DNA from: Candidatus Ulvibacter alkanivorans
GTDB lineage: Bacteria; Bacteroidota; Bacteroidia; Flavobacteriales; Flavobacteriaceae
Reading direction: 5' to 3'
Assembly: GCF_003333325.1 (NCBI RefSeq)
Contig: NZ_QOLC01000072.1
Span: forward strand, 1 to 32,052
DNA: 32,052 bases
The position numbers were made by a program, and so were the translations under genes. Shown here one piece after another: positions 14,264 to 22,968 of the stretch. Numbering within the stretch: position 1 is the first letter of the stretch; each line of letters opens with the position of its first letter. Below the pieces are notes generated by a model. It searched no databases, was not told the DNA's origin, and saw only the letters and a list, made by a program, of their open reading frames with translations.

Positions 14264-16753
14264 TTATTTCTTGATCAATTTTTTCGTAACCGATCCGGCT
14301 TCCGAATTGATTCGAATAAAATACACACCGGCATTTAAGTGTGAAATATTCAATGAATGATCTGTGCTCAAGGCAGAATCCGCCTCGTATATTACTAGCT
14401 TACCTGAAACATCAAACACACGAATTTCAGCGTCTAAAGGCTCAACAAATGAAATGGTAACCGTTTCATTCGCCGGATTTGGATGTACGCTAACGTCACT
14501 GGTTCTAATTCGATCGGTCGTTCCTAATATAGGTTCAACCAATGGACTTACCCATAAGCCTCGCCCATAACTTCCCGCGTATAACATATCGGTTGTATGA
14601 TTGATCTCCAATTCATTAATAATTACATTAGGTAAGAGGTTGCTGTATGGCTGCCATTCGGTAAAACTATCATCAATATAGTAGACCCCGAAATCCATTC
14701 CTAAGTACAAGCCGTTGTTAGCATGATCGTCCCAAACCACTGCTAATGCAGAGAAATTTGGTAGGTTTAATCTCAGGTTGGTCCAAGTTTGCCCACCATC
14801 TTCTGAAACAAATACTTTATTGGTACTGGTTGAAGTGACGGCCACTTTATTTGCATCAGTTGGGTGAACAGCTATCGAATTGATTAGCCCGCCAACACTA
14901 CTAATCGATTGCCACGTAGTCGCTCCGCCATCGTCGGTTCTATATAAACCTCCTCCATTTGCTGCATAGATGATCTGGTTATTGGAAGGTGCAATTTTGA
15001 AGTGCTCGATCCCATTTCCTAACGATTGTGATATCGAGGTCCAACTGCCTCCAGAATTGACCGATTTGTAGACACGATCATAGCCAATATAAATAGTACT
15101 TGGAACTTCCGGGTCTTGTTCGAATGGCGTAACAAAGTTTCCACCTCCCGGAGGGTTATTACCACTATTAGCAGTTACTCCTTGGTTAAGTGTTCTCCAT
15201 GTATTTCCAAATTGCGTCGTTCCGAAGATACGATTCGGGTTATTGAAATCAACAAAGGTCTCACCTCCGTCGGCTCCTAACCAATCTCTCCAGCCCTCAG
15301 CCAGGGTATATACAGAAGTTCCATTATCTTGTGAGCCTCCACTTACGATCACATCTGCCGTTTGTGACACACCAATCTTATAGAACTGGCGAATACCAAT
15401 CCCTTCCGTAAGGTCTTCAAAATAAGTAGTTGAAATTGGTCCATCAGAATCAACTGCTTTAAAAATACCACCGTCGGTACCCGCAAATAAATTGCCGTCT
15501 GCAAATTCTAATATATCGATATCTGCGTGACAGTAGCCTACATTCAAAGAATTCACATTCGGAATAAACCAGAATGAGCTCAATTCAAAAGTAACACCAC
15601 CATCGAGCGATCGCCACGTCTGACCACCTCCAAGATGAACTTCATCAATATCTGTAGGACTAATGGCAATGTCCATATCTCGTGGTGCTTGACCACCGCC
15701 TCCTTGCGCATTTTGATCAAGGTTCAAGTAATTCATCCCAGCGTGATTCAACTGTGTAAAGGTGTCGCCGTTATTAGTTGATTTAAATAAACCTGAAAAC
15801 CCACCATTAATTGCTTGTAATACATATACAACACTAGCATCGTCCGGTGAAACACCAATCATTTTTGGTCCATTATTGAATCCCGCATTCATGGTTGTAA
15901 ACGTAGCTCCTCCGTCGGTTGATTTGTGATAAGCCGAACCTGAAGCAAAAACTACATTTGTATTTCCGGGTTGAAATTCCACGTCATAACTTCTTGAATC
16001 GTTTGTAACGCTTTGCCATGATGCACCGGCATCTGTAGAACGATACAAACCGGCATTTTCGCTGGAAGCAAATATGATATCGGTATCGTTAGGATTAATA
16101 AGGATCTTATTTACCAACGAATTACTTATATCTGCCAATTGTGTAAAAGTAGCTCCAGCATCATCAGATTTAAAGATCAATCCGCTGGAAGATCCAAAAT
16201 AATACACATCAGAATCTACAGGATCGATAGCTACCGAAAAAACACGTAAATTTACGAAGTTATCGTTTAGGGGAGTCCAATTTTGGCCACCATCTGTTGT
16301 TTTCCACACACCTCCTGTGTTCGCTCCAATAATTATAATATCACTATTTGCAGGATCTACCGCAAGTGCTGTTATTCGCCCAACACCGGGATTCCATCCG
16401 GAGGTTACATTCCAATCTAGCGGACCTAATTCTTGCCAATTGTCTGCCAATACCTGTCGGTCATCTGCTGTCGCATTTAAGTACGCATTGTAATTTTGAA
16501 GTTCACTCATACGTTCTGTTACAGACGGTAAATAACCATTTTCATTCATTAATCGCAGCGCCATATACTCCCAACGCTTAAATTGTTTGTATCCCGTTCC
16601 ACGTCCTTTGTCTTTACCTTCAAAATAGGCTTCTGCTGCATCTACAACTTCTGCCACCGAATAGGTTCCTTCATCGATCATTTTCAAGTATTCTTGCGAC
16701 TGAACTGAGAAGACCGCAACAACACATGCAATAAGTAATAATTTGATTTTCAT
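14264..16753 (-). CDS. Secreted Asp-box beta-propeller protein with T9SS sorting domain
   Basis: The 829-residue protein has a signal peptide ([20 protein letters not shown]). A short helical region follows, then many sialidase/VPS10-type repeats with Asp-boxes such as [48 protein letters not shown] and SEDGGQTW, spread from about 145 to 690, consistent with two propellers. The last 75 residues ([16 protein letters not shown] to [19 protein letters not shown]) are a type A C-terminal secretion signal, recognised by the type IX secretion system and cleaved on export. Propellers of this type often bind glycans or act as exo-hydrolases; no catalytic set was found. It has a textbook promoter and its own terminator, so it is a single-gene unit. 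Confidence 0.88.
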   Translation of the reverse strand: MKIKLLLIACVVAVFSVQSQEYLKMIDEGTYSVAEVVDAAEAYFEGKDKGRGTGYKQFKRWEYMALRLMNENGYLPSVTERMSELQNYNAYLNATADDRQVLADNWQELGPLDWNVTSGWNPGVGRITALAVDPANSDIIIIGANTGGVWKTTDGGQNWTPLNDNFVNLRVFSVAIDPVDSDVYYFGSSSGLIFKSDDAGATFTQLADISNSLVNKILINPNDTDIIFASSENAGLYRSTDAGASWQSVTNDSRSYDVEFQPGNTNVVFASGSAYHKSTDGGATFTTMNAGFNNGPKMIGVSPDDASVVYVLQAINGGFSGLFKSTNNGDTFTQLNHAGMNYLNLDQNAQGGGGQAPRDMDIAISPTDIDEVHLGGGQTWRSLDGGVTFELSSFWFIPNVNSLNVGYCHADIDILEFADGNLFAGTDGGIFKAVDSDGPISTTYFEDLTEGIGIRQFYKIGVSQTADVIVSGGSQDNGTSVYTLAEGWRDWLGADGGETFVDFNNPNRIFGTTQFGNTWRTLNQGVTANSGNNPPGGGNFVTPFEQDPEVPSTIYIGYDRVYKSVNSGGSWTSISQSLGNGIEHFKIAPSNNQIIYAANGGGLYRTDDGGATTWQSISSVGGLINSIAVHPTDANKVAVTSTSTNKVFVSEDGGQTWTNLRLNLPNFSALAVVWDDHANNGLYLGMDFGVYYIDDSFTEWQPYSNLLPNVIINELEINHTTDMLYAGSYGRGLWVSPLVEPILGTTDRIRTSDVSVHPNPANETVTISFVEPLDAEIRVFDVSGKLVIYEADSALSTDHSLNISHLNAGVYFIRINSEAGSVTKKLIKK

Positions 16754-16794
16754 AGTATTTTTTTAAGATAACTCGCTTATTTTCATAAAGTTCC

Positions 16795-16824
16795 CAAATG
16801 TATTAAAAAAAGCGCTTCACTCAA
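16795..16824 (-). promoter_or_regulatory. Promoter of the T9SS propeller gene
   Basis: On the minus strand TTG (16824-16822), exactly 19 bp, then TACATTTG (16802-16795) is a full match to the Bacteroidetes primary promoter. The expected start is near 16788, about 35 nt before the ATG at 16753. Confidence 0.75.
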
Positions 16825-16870
16825 AGGCAAACTTTGTATTTTTACCCCGTTTCAGCCTAAGTTATCTTTT

Positions 16871-18334
16871 ATGCAACCGTATCAAATCCTATTACTTATC
16901 GCGGGCTATTTCGGGGTATTATTACTGATCTCGCATTTTACAAATCGGGGCGGCAGTAATGACGATTTCTTTAAGGCCGGTAAACAATCTCCCTGGTACT
17001 TGGTTGCCTTCGGAATGATTGGTGCCTCATTGAGCGGCGTTACCTTTATTTCAGTTCCGGGTTGGGTAGAAGCTTCTCAGTTTGGTTATTTTCAAGTGGT
17101 TCTTGGATATACGGTTGGATATGCTGTTATCGGCTTGGTCTTACTACCACTCTACTATCGACTTAATTTGACCTCTATTTATACCTATCTTGATGGTCGC
17201 TTCGGAAACAACTCCTATAAAACCGGAGCTTCTTTCTTCCTATTATCCCGTATCGTGGGAGCGAGTTTCAGACTCTATTTGGTCGCGATTGTATTGCAGC
17301 AATTAGTTTTCGATAAAATGCAGTTCTTCGGTTCTGAAGGCGTGCCTTTTTGGGTAACCGTAACAGTGACCATTTTACTTATTTGGTTGTATACTTTTAA
17401 AAGCGGTATCAAGACCATTGTTTGGACAGATACGCTTCAAACCCTATTCATGTTAGTTGCGGTTGGAGTCGCCATTTATTATGTCTCTGAAGACCTCGGA
17501 CTTTCCGCAGCCAACATTTTCGGATTTATAGCAGAAAGTGATCTCTCCCAAATGTTCTTTTTCGATGATTGGAAATCGGGTGACCACTTTGTAAAACAGT
17601 TTGTAAGTGGTGCGTTTATCGCGATCGTGATGACAGGTTTAGACCAAGACATGATGCAAAAAAACCTAACCTGTAGAAACCTTGAGGACGCACAAAAGAA
17701 CGTCTTTTGGTTCACTATTGTATTGACGATCGTGAACTTTATTTTCCTGGCGTTGGGATTACTACTTACCGTTTACGCACAACAAAATGGAATTACTGCT
17801 AACGGTGATTCCCTTTTCCCTACCATCGCTGTCGAATCGGGCTTAGGCCTAGGTATTGCGATGTTCTTTCTATTGGGGCTTATCGCTGCAGCTTATTCTA
17901 GTGCCGATAGCGCACTAACCGCACTTACCACTTCCTTTAGTATCGACATCTTAGATATTGAGAAAAAATACGATGCGAAGCAGCAAATACGTATTCGAAA
18001 GCGAATTCATATCGCCATGTCGTTTGTATTGATCTTAGTGATCATTATTTTTAAATATGTAATTGCCGATGCTTCGGTGATCGCTAAGTTGTTCGTTTTT
18101 GCCGGCTATACCTATGGCCCGTTGTTAGGACTCTATGCCTATGGATTATTTACCAAATGGAAAGTAAGAGACGTCTATGTACCGATTGTAGCTATTCTTA
18201 CGCCCTTTGTAGGATATGCAATTAGCGCCGCCTGTGCCGCTTGGTTCAATTTTGAATTTGGCTTTTTTATACTAATCTTGAATGGAGCATTAACCTTTTT
18301 AGGTTTAATATTGATTCGTACCCAAAAGCACTAA
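16871..18334 (+). CDS. Sodium:solute symporter family transporter
   Basis: The 487-residue inner-membrane protein has about 13 hydrophobic segments and the SSS signatures GKQSPWYLVAFGMIGASLSGVTF near the N-terminus and AAAYSSADSALTALTTSFSID near residue 345. The latter carries the conserved serine/alanine pattern of transmembrane helix 8, which forms part of the sodium site. Substrate cannot be assigned from sequence; relatives carry sugars, amino acids or organic acids. The start is the ATG at 16871. Its 3' end overlaps the convergent CoA-binding gene by 30 bp, and no terminator is seen there. Confidence 0.9.
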   Translation: MQPYQILLLIAGYFGVLLLISHFTNRGGSNDDFFKAGKQSPWYLVAFGMIGASLSGVTFISVPGWVEASQFGYFQVVLGYTVGYAVIGLVLLPLYYRLNLTSIYTYLDGRFGNNSYKTGASFFLLSRIVGASFRLYLVAIVLQQLVFDKMQFFGSEGVPFWVTVTVTILLIWLYTFKSGIKTIVWTDTLQTLFMLVAVGVAIYYVSEDLGLSAANIFGFIAESDLSQMFFFDDWKSGDHFVKQFVSGAFIAIVMTGLDQDMMQKNLTCRNLEDAQKNVFWFTIVLTIVNFIFLALGLLLTVYAQQNGITANGDSLFPTIAVESGLGLGIAMFFLLGLIAAAYSSADSALTALTTSFSIDILDIEKKYDAKQQIRIRKRIHIAMSFVLILVIIIFKYVIADASVIAKLFVFAGYTYGPLLGLYAYGLFTKWKVRDVYVPIVAILTPFVGYAISAACAAWFNFEFGFFILILNGALTFLGLILIRTQKH

Positions 18335-18664
18335 CGTACACGCCACCTCTACATCTATGTTGTGCTTCTGAAGCAATTCATACAATTCCGGATTTTCGGT
18401 ACCCGGATTAAAAATAACTCGCTTGGGTTTTAATGAAAGGATATAATCGTAATACTCTTGTTGGCGTTTGGCATTAAGGTACAAAGTGATTGTATCTATC
18501 TGCTCGAAGTCTTCCTTCTCTGTAGTAATGTCGATTCCTGCGACGACACCTTTCCGAAGCCCGATGGCCTCGACCGGATGATCGTAAGTAACCAATCTAT
18601 TGATGGCTAAATTAGAAAAACGGGACGGATTTAGACTAGCGCCAATAACAAGGGTTTTTTTCAT
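18305..18664 (-). CDS. CoA-binding domain protein
   Basis: The 119-residue protein is a single Rossmann-like CoA-binding domain: KKTLVIGASLNPSRFSNLAINRL at the N-terminus, YDHPVEAIGLRKG, and PKRVIFNPGTENPEL near the end. Such stand-alone proteins (the YccU type) bind CoA but have no agreed role. Its 3' end overlaps the end of the symporter gene on the other strand by 30 bp. The start is the ATG at 18662-18664. Confidence 0.85.
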   Translation of the reverse strand: MKKTLVIGASLNPSRFSNLAINRLVTYDHPVEAIGLRKGVVAGIDITTEKEDFEQIDTITLYLNAKRQQEYYDYILSLKPKRVIFNPGTENPELYELLQKHNIDVEVACTLVLLGTNQY

Positions 18665-18739
18665 AACAACGAATTTTCAGAAAAATACAATCCCTGAGCG
18701 CTTCCAATTCATAAAACTACGTTAAAAATGAAGAAGTCT

Positions 18740-18767
18740 GTAACATTAGTTAAGTTCTCCCGTCTAT
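18740..18767 (+). promoter_or_regulatory. ECF-sigma-type promoter, copy A
   Basis: GTAAC (18740-18744), exactly 16 bp, then CGTCTAT (18761-18767). An AAC-containing -35 and a CGTC -10 with about 16 bp between are the general hallmarks of ECF sigma-factor promoters. Copy B at 21534 has the same spacing and a very similar spacer (ATTA, TT and TTCTC in register). Transcription would start near 18774 and meet the terminator at 18844-18880. Confidence 0.55.
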
Positions 18768-18773
18768 AAGATA

Positions 18774-18880
18774 GAAATATTTCATGCTTTACTGTGAAAA
18801 TTTTTACGTTGATGGTTAGTGTTAATAATAGCAGTAAAGTTGCAAACCCGAGGTTCTAAACTTCGGGTTTGTTTTTTTTT
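18774..18880 (+). ncRNA. Candidate small RNA A, about 105 nt
   Basis: This stretch lies between ECF-type promoter A and a strong terminator, with no convincing open frame. A perfect 8-bp stem pairs CTTTACTG (18787-18794) with CAGTAAAG (18832-18839) around a 37-nt loop, and the terminator hairpin follows at once. The 5' end is estimated from promoter geometry. It could be a free small RNA or an attenuated leader of the receptor gene at 19040; the separate promoter at 18903 favours the first. No known RNA family was recognised. Confidence 0.45.
18844..18880 (+). terminator. Intrinsic terminator ending candidate RNA A
   Basis: AAACCCGA (18844-18851) pairs perfectly with TCGGGTTT (18863-18870), and nine T residues follow a single G (18872-18880). 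It points along the plus strand, yet the nearest upstream plus-strand gene ends 500 bp earlier, with a minus-strand gene between, so it must serve another transcript. Confidence 0.8.
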
Positions 18881-18902
18881 AGAAAAAAAGCAAACGAAAT
18901 TT

Positions 18903-18930
18903 GTAACAAAATTTCTGCTCGTCCGTCATA
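18903..18930 (+). promoter_or_regulatory. ECF-sigma-type promoter of the outer-membrane receptor, copy C
   Basis: GTAAC (18903-18907), exactly 16 bp, then CGTCATA (18924-18930). It matches copies A and B in elements and spacing and sits 23 bp after terminator A. Transcription would start near 18937, giving a leader of about 100 nt to the receptor ATG at 19040. Confidence 0.5.
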
Positions 18931-19039
18931 TTCATAGAAACTAAAAATCTTGGAAATTGTCTAATCAGAAATTATGTTATACAAGGTATCTAGTTTAACA
19001 ATATTCATCTAAAAACTAACAACTTAAATCAATCAAAAA

Positions 19040-21496
19040 ATGAAACGGTATTTTATATGGGTCTTTTTGTGTTTATTCACATCGACAATCGCAACTGCAA
19101 ACACCACTCCCAATCCCGAACTTTCAGAAAAAATTGGTACCATTACCGGTACAGTAATCGACAAACGATTGCAACAACCCATACCCTACGTTACGGTTGC
19201 TGTAAAAACCCTTTCAGGAGAGATCATTACCGGTGGAGTTACTAACGACGATGGTATCTTCAAGATAGAAGATATTCCCGCGGGCAAAAGCGAAGTGGTT
19301 ATTCAATTTATTGGGTATATACCCTATACGAACACCATAGAGATCTCAAGGAGCAACCGAATCATCGACATGGGGCAGATCGTTCTTGAAGAGGACATCG
19401 CTGCCTTAGACGAGGTAACGGTAACCGCAGAACGCACTACTATAGAACAAAAACTAGACAGAAAGGTTATCAACGTTGGGAAAGACCTTACAACCGCAGG
19501 GCCTACGGCATCAGATATTATGAACAACCTTCCTTCCGTTAGTGTCGATCAACAAACGGGAGACCTATCGCTTAGAGGCAATCAAAACGTTCGCGTTATG
19601 GTCGATGGGAAATTATCTAATGTTCCTGTTGCTCAATTGCTTAAACAAATTCCATCTACCTCTATTAAACAAATAGAATTGATCACCAATCCGTCGGCCA
19701 AGTACAACCCGGAAGGCATGAGCGGGATCATCAATATAATATTGCATAAAAATGTAAACATCGGATTTAATGGAAGCGCAAGTGTGGGTCTTACTTATGA
19801 GCGCGAGGCAAAATTCAACGGATCACTGGATATGAATTATCGCAACGGTAAGATAAACGTGTATGCGAACTACGGAAACAACATCGCTAAAAATGAAAAT
19901 TTCGGTGAGATATTTAGACCCGAAGATAACAGTGTGCAGCTTTTTAATTTCTTGGATGACAGCAAATCGAATCTTTTAAAAACGGGTATCGACTTTTACC
20001 TGAACGATCGTAATACCTTCTCTTTTTTTACCAATCAGAACTTCTTTGAAGGAAGCACCATCGGTACGACCAATATATTGTTCTTCGACATGCCATCACG
20101 TAACCAGATGCAAGTGTTCGACAATGAAAGTGATAACCAATCGTCTCAATATAATTTCGATTACAAACTAAACTTTAACGATCAAGGGCATCATATTGAG
20201 TTAGAAGCAGATTATAACACCTTTAACAGCGACGAGATCGCTAACTTTCGTTTTAACGGCGCGGCTCCTATCGATAATTACACCGACTTCGTCGATACAG
20301 AACGAGATCGTACGACCATAAATTTAGACTATGTCAACCCATTGTCTGAATCCACCAAATTAGAAGTAGGACTTGAAGCTCGATTGTTCGAAACCAATAT
20401 CAAATATCAGTCTACGGGGCAATCGTTTAATGCCAATGGCGAGCTCATTCCTACACCGGACACCGATTTTGACTATGTACGTGATATTTATTCGGCCTAT
20501 GCTACCTTCGGGAAAAGCTTAGAAAAATGGTCGTATCAAGTGGGAGCAAGAATTGAAACCGTTACCGTTGATGCAGACACCAATCGTGTTCGTTCTTTTG
20601 AAAATGACTACATACAAGTGTATCCTTCAGCCTATGTGACCTATACTCCCACAGAAAAAAATCAATTTCAAGTAAGCTATAGCCGCCGTGTAGATCGTCC
20701 CGGATTATCGCAAGTAAATCCAATACGAGAATGGAGCACGCCACTTATCTCTTCCTTCGGAAACACCGACTTACAACCACAGTTTACCAACTCTTTTGAG
20801 GCCAACTATACCAGAAGCCTTGAAAAAGGAAGTATTACAGGAGGTGTATTCTTTCGTGCGATAGAAGATGAAATAAACAGAGCCGTATTTGTAGATAGAA
20901 CAGACTTAAATAAAGTAATCCTTACTTTCGATAATTTTGATAACACCTCGGCGTACGGTATCGAACTATCCTCCAATTATCGTCCGTTTAAATGGTGGAA
21001 CTTCAATACCAGCTTCGATCTCTATACCCAAACCCAAAAAGGCATTACCGAACGATTAGAAAACTCCGGTGGCAATCCAACAGTAAATGATATTGTTCAA
21101 GAAACCGTAGAAGTAGACAATACCGCCTGGAATTTTAGAATGATCAACAATTTCAAAGTAACCAAGGAACTTACTTTATCGGCCTTCGGATTTTATCGAG
21201 GTAAGAACAAAGGACTTCAATTTGAAGTAGAGCCAATGTACTTTGTGAACCTTGGAGCGCGATATACATTATGGGACGGTAAAGGTACGTTCAGCATAAA
21301 TTACAACGATATTTTCGATACGATGAGATTTGCATTCGACGGCCAACGTCCCTACCGCCAAACAGGAGAATTTAACTGGGAAAGTAATACAGTGTATGTT
21401 GGATTATCATATCGATTTGGAGGCGGTGAATATCGCGCTAAATCTCGTAAGAATAGAGACGATCGTGAAAAGGATGCAGGCGGCGGAATTTTCTAA
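19040..21496 (+). CDS. TonB-dependent-type outer-membrane beta-barrel receptor
   Basis: The 818-residue protein has a signal peptide (about 1-20) and a carboxypeptidase-regulatory-like domain (32-118: GTVIDKRLQQPIPYV to VVIQFIGYIPY). A plug (about 125-240: LDEVTVTAERTT to NPSAKYNPEGMSGIINIIL) and a long barrel of the OMP_b-brl_3 type fill the rest. The last strand, YVGLSYRFGG, is followed by a basic tail ending in Phe. It would bind a ligand at the cell surface and import it with energy from TonB. No SusD partner is adjacent, so a polysaccharide-utilisation role is not indicated. An ECF-type promoter lies upstream and the terminator at 21640-21672 downstream, so it appears to be a single-gene unit. 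Confidence 0.9.
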   Translation: MKRYFIWVFLCLFTSTIATANTTPNPELSEKIGTITGTVIDKRLQQPIPYVTVAVKTLSGEIITGGVTNDDGIFKIEDIPAGKSEVVIQFIGYIPYTNTIEISRSNRIIDMGQIVLEEDIAALDEVTVTAERTTIEQKLDRKVINVGKDLTTAGPTASDIMNNLPSVSVDQQTGDLSLRGNQNVRVMVDGKLSNVPVAQLLKQIPSTSIKQIELITNPSAKYNPEGMSGIINIILHKNVNIGFNGSASVGLTYEREAKFNGSLDMNYRNGKINVYANYGNNIAKNENFGEIFRPEDNSVQLFNFLDDSKSNLLKTGIDFYLNDRNTFSFFTNQNFFEGSTIGTTNILFFDMPSRNQMQVFDNESDNQSSQYNFDYKLNFNDQGHHIELEADYNTFNSDEIANFRFNGAAPIDNYTDFVDTERDRTTINLDYVNPLSESTKLEVGLEARLFETNIKYQSTGQSFNANGELIPTPDTDFDYVRDIYSAYATFGKSLEKWSYQVGARIETVTVDADTNRVRSFENDYIQVYPSAYVTYTPTEKNQFQVSYSRRVDRPGLSQVNPIREWSTPLISSFGNTDLQPQFTNSFEANYTRSLEKGSITGGVFFRAIEDEINRAVFVDRTDLNKVILTFDNFDNTSAYGIELSSNYRPFKWWNFNTSFDLYTQTQKGITERLENSGGNPTVNDIVQETVEVDNTAWNFRMINNFKVTKELTLSAFGFYRGKNKGLQFEVEPMYFVNLGARYTLWDGKGTFSINYNDIFDTMRFAFDGQRPYRQTGEFNWESNTVYVGLSYRFGGGEYRAKSRKNRDDREKDAGGGIF

Positions 21497-21533
21497 TCAA
21501 ATGTTATAAGAACGTTAAATGTGGAGATCAAAT

Positions 21534-21561
21534 GAAACATTACTTCAATTCTCACGTCTAT
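21534..21561 (+). promoter_or_regulatory. ECF-sigma-type promoter, copy B
   Basis: GAAAC (21534-21538), exactly 16 bp, then CGTCTAT (21555-21561). It lies 38 bp beyond the receptor stop, in the same direction, and has no protein gene ahead of it before the terminator at 21640-21672. Similarity to copy A covers both elements and most of the spacer. Confidence 0.5.
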
Positions 21562-21567
21562 TAATAA

Positions 21568-21672
21568 AACACCTAATAGCTTGTTTATAAATTATTTGAA
21601 TTAGCCTTTAAAAAAATTGTAAACCCATTAGGTTTAAAAAAAGCCTTTCATTCTGGAAAGGCTTTTTTTTTT
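21568..21672 (+). ncRNA. Candidate small RNA B, about 105 nt
   Basis: This lies between ECF-type promoter B and the terminator shared with the receptor gene. A perfect 7-bp long-range stem pairs ACCTAAT (21571-21577) with ATTAGGT (21627-21633) just before the terminator hairpin, the same plan as candidate RNA A. Both also carry TTGYAAACCC shortly before the terminator. Only very short open frames are present. The 5' end is estimated. It could alternatively be just the receptor 3' untranslated region. Confidence 0.4.
21640..21672 (+). terminator. Intrinsic terminator of the receptor gene and candidate RNA B
   Basis: AAAGCCTTTC (21640-21649) pairs perfectly with GAAAGGCTTT (21656-21665) around a 6-nt loop, followed by T residues to 21672. 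A run of A residues precedes the stem, so it may also work for minus-strand transcripts leaving fabH. Confidence 0.88.
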
Positions 21673-21776
21673 GCGTGTATCAATTTTACCCGGTAGTGGG
21701 TATTTCAAGATTGTTTTAAAATTGGCAAATTGCAACTGTATGAATTAGCGACTAAGATTTAGGGAGTTTTAGTTGT

Positions 21777-21812
21777 AGACCCGTGAGTTTTTGCTTGCGG
21801 GTCTTATTTTTT
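21777..21812 (+). terminator. Second, orphan plus-strand terminator
   Basis: AGACCCGTGAG (21777-21787) pairs with CTTGCGGGTCT (21794-21804), with two G-U pairs, around a 6-nt loop, followed by TATTTTTT (21805-21812). It follows the receptor terminator by about 105 bp with no gene between, and its T-tract runs into the fabH stop codon on the other strand. It is either a back-up terminator or the end of an unrecognised transcript from 21673 onwards. Confidence 0.7.
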
Positions 21813-22818
21813 ACCAACGTATAATTGCACTTCCCCAAGTAAATCCGCTGCCAAAGGCCGCTAACACGACTAGATCTCCTTTCTTAATCTTACCGGCTTC
21901 CCATGCCTCAGTTAAGGCTATAGGAATAGAAGCTGCTGTCGTATTACCGTATTTCTGAATATTGTTAAACACTTGGTCGTCCGAGAGTCCTAATTTCTTC
22001 TGAATAAATTGAGAAATCCGCAAATTGGCTTGATGTGGAATCAGCATATCGATATCGGAAGCTTGTAGGTTGTTGGCCGCTAGGCCTTCATGTATCACTT
22101 CTGCAAAACGAACCACAGCGTGCTTAAACACAAATTGTCCGTTCATATATGGATAATACGGGATGTTTTCTTGTGGGTCGTCGGCTATGATCTCAGGCAC
22201 CCAATACTCGGTGCTCGGCCCTTGTAATGAAAGTTCATCCTTATGTTTTCCTTCGCTGTGCAAGTGCGTCGACAAAATACCGCTTGTCTCATCAGCACTA
22301 CGAGATACCACAGCTGCCCCTGCTCCATCACCAAAAATTACCGAAACACTTCGCCCACGAGTGGTAAAGTCTAATCCACCACTGTGGTTTTCAGAACCAA
22401 TTACCAGCACATTTTTATACATACCGGTCTTAATAAATTGATCGGCCACAGAAATTGCATACACAAAACCACTACATTGATTGCGCACATCTAACGCTGG
22501 AATGGTACGCATATTCATCATCTCTTGAACCTCTACACCGCCGCCAGGAAAATACATATCCGGACTCAAGGTAGCGAATACGATCATGTCGATATCTTTG
22601 GCATCTAACTCGGCTCGCTCTAGTGCGATCTTGGCAGCCTTTACGGCCATGACAGAGGTTGAATTACCATCTCCCTTTTTTATATGACGTCGTTCTTTAA
22701 TTCCAGTACGCTCTTGTATCCACGCATCGTTGGTATCCATACGCTTGGCCAGATCGTCGTTGGTCACTACATTTTCGGGCACATATCGCCCCAATCCAAT
22801 GATTTTAGAAGTATACAT
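21811..22818 (-). CDS. fabH: 3-oxoacyl-ACP synthase III (KAS III)
   Basis: The 335-residue thiolase-fold enzyme normally condenses acetyl-CoA or a branched acyl-CoA with malonyl-ACP to start fatty-acid synthesis. The catalytic triad is visible: Cys115 in VRNQCSGFVYA, His262 in IPHQANLR, and Asn292 in YGNTTAAS. GDGAGAAV (164-171) and the C-terminal AAFGSGFTWGSAIIRW are standard. It stands alone, without plsX or rpmF, so it may be a second KAS III copy for another product such as a branched-chain or flexirubin-type lipid; this cannot be decided here. The start is the ATG at 22816-22818. Confidence 0.92.
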   Translation of the reverse strand: MYTSKIIGLGRYVPENVVTNDDLAKRMDTNDAWIQERTGIKERRHIKKGDGNSTSVMAVKAAKIALERAELDAKDIDMIVFATLSPDMYFPGGGVEVQEMMNMRTIPALDVRNQCSGFVYAISVADQFIKTGMYKNVLVIGSENHSGGLDFTTRGRSVSVIFGDGAGAAVVSRSADETSGILSTHLHSEGKHKDELSLQGPSTEYWVPEIIADDPQENIPYYPYMNGQFVFKHAVVRFAEVIHEGLAANNLQASDIDMLIPHQANLRISQFIQKKLGLSDDQVFNNIQKYGNTTAASIPIALTEAWEAGKIKKGDLVVLAAFGSGFTWGSAIIRW

Positions 22819-22911
22819 TCAGTGCGAATTTAAATCTGTGAGCAAGATAAGTATTATGACGGATAGGCGGAACATAATTTCAAATTAGATACTATGCGTG
22901 CATAACAGGCG

Positions 22912-22942
22912 TTGCATACCGCTCAAAATTTAAGTACCTTTT
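22912..22942 (+). promoter_or_regulatory. Promoter of the S9 peptidase gene
   Basis: TTG (22912-22914), a 20-bp gap and TACCTTTT (22935-22942, seven of eight matches to TAnnTTTG). Transcription would begin near 22950, about 20 nt before the ATG at 22969. The TTG that would otherwise extend the reading frame is the -33 element here, which settles the start. Confidence 0.55.
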
Positions 22943-22968
22943 TACCCACTAATTTCAATCTGTTAATC

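Noticed and set aside
16834..16865. Primary-type promoter for the symporter (TTG 16834, TAAGTTAT 16858)
   Set aside because: The -7 box matches only six of eight positions and lies so near the ATG that transcription would start inside the gene.
18305..18334. Convergent 30-bp overlap of symporter and CoA-binding gene as an antisense control device
   Set aside because: Short tail overlaps of convergent genes are common and no further signal supports regulation.
18061..20510. CTTCGG as a UUCG tetraloop signal
   Set aside because: CTTCGG could close RNA hairpins, but most copies have no flanking complementary arms, and the AA(R) extension is not needed for a tetraloop, so a DNA-level octamer is the better description.
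22912..22968. Upstream TTG start adding 19 residues to the S9 peptidase
   Set aside because: The added residues precede a perfect signal peptide beginning at ATG 22969, and the TTG fits as the -33 element of a promoter with TACCTTTT at 22935-22942.
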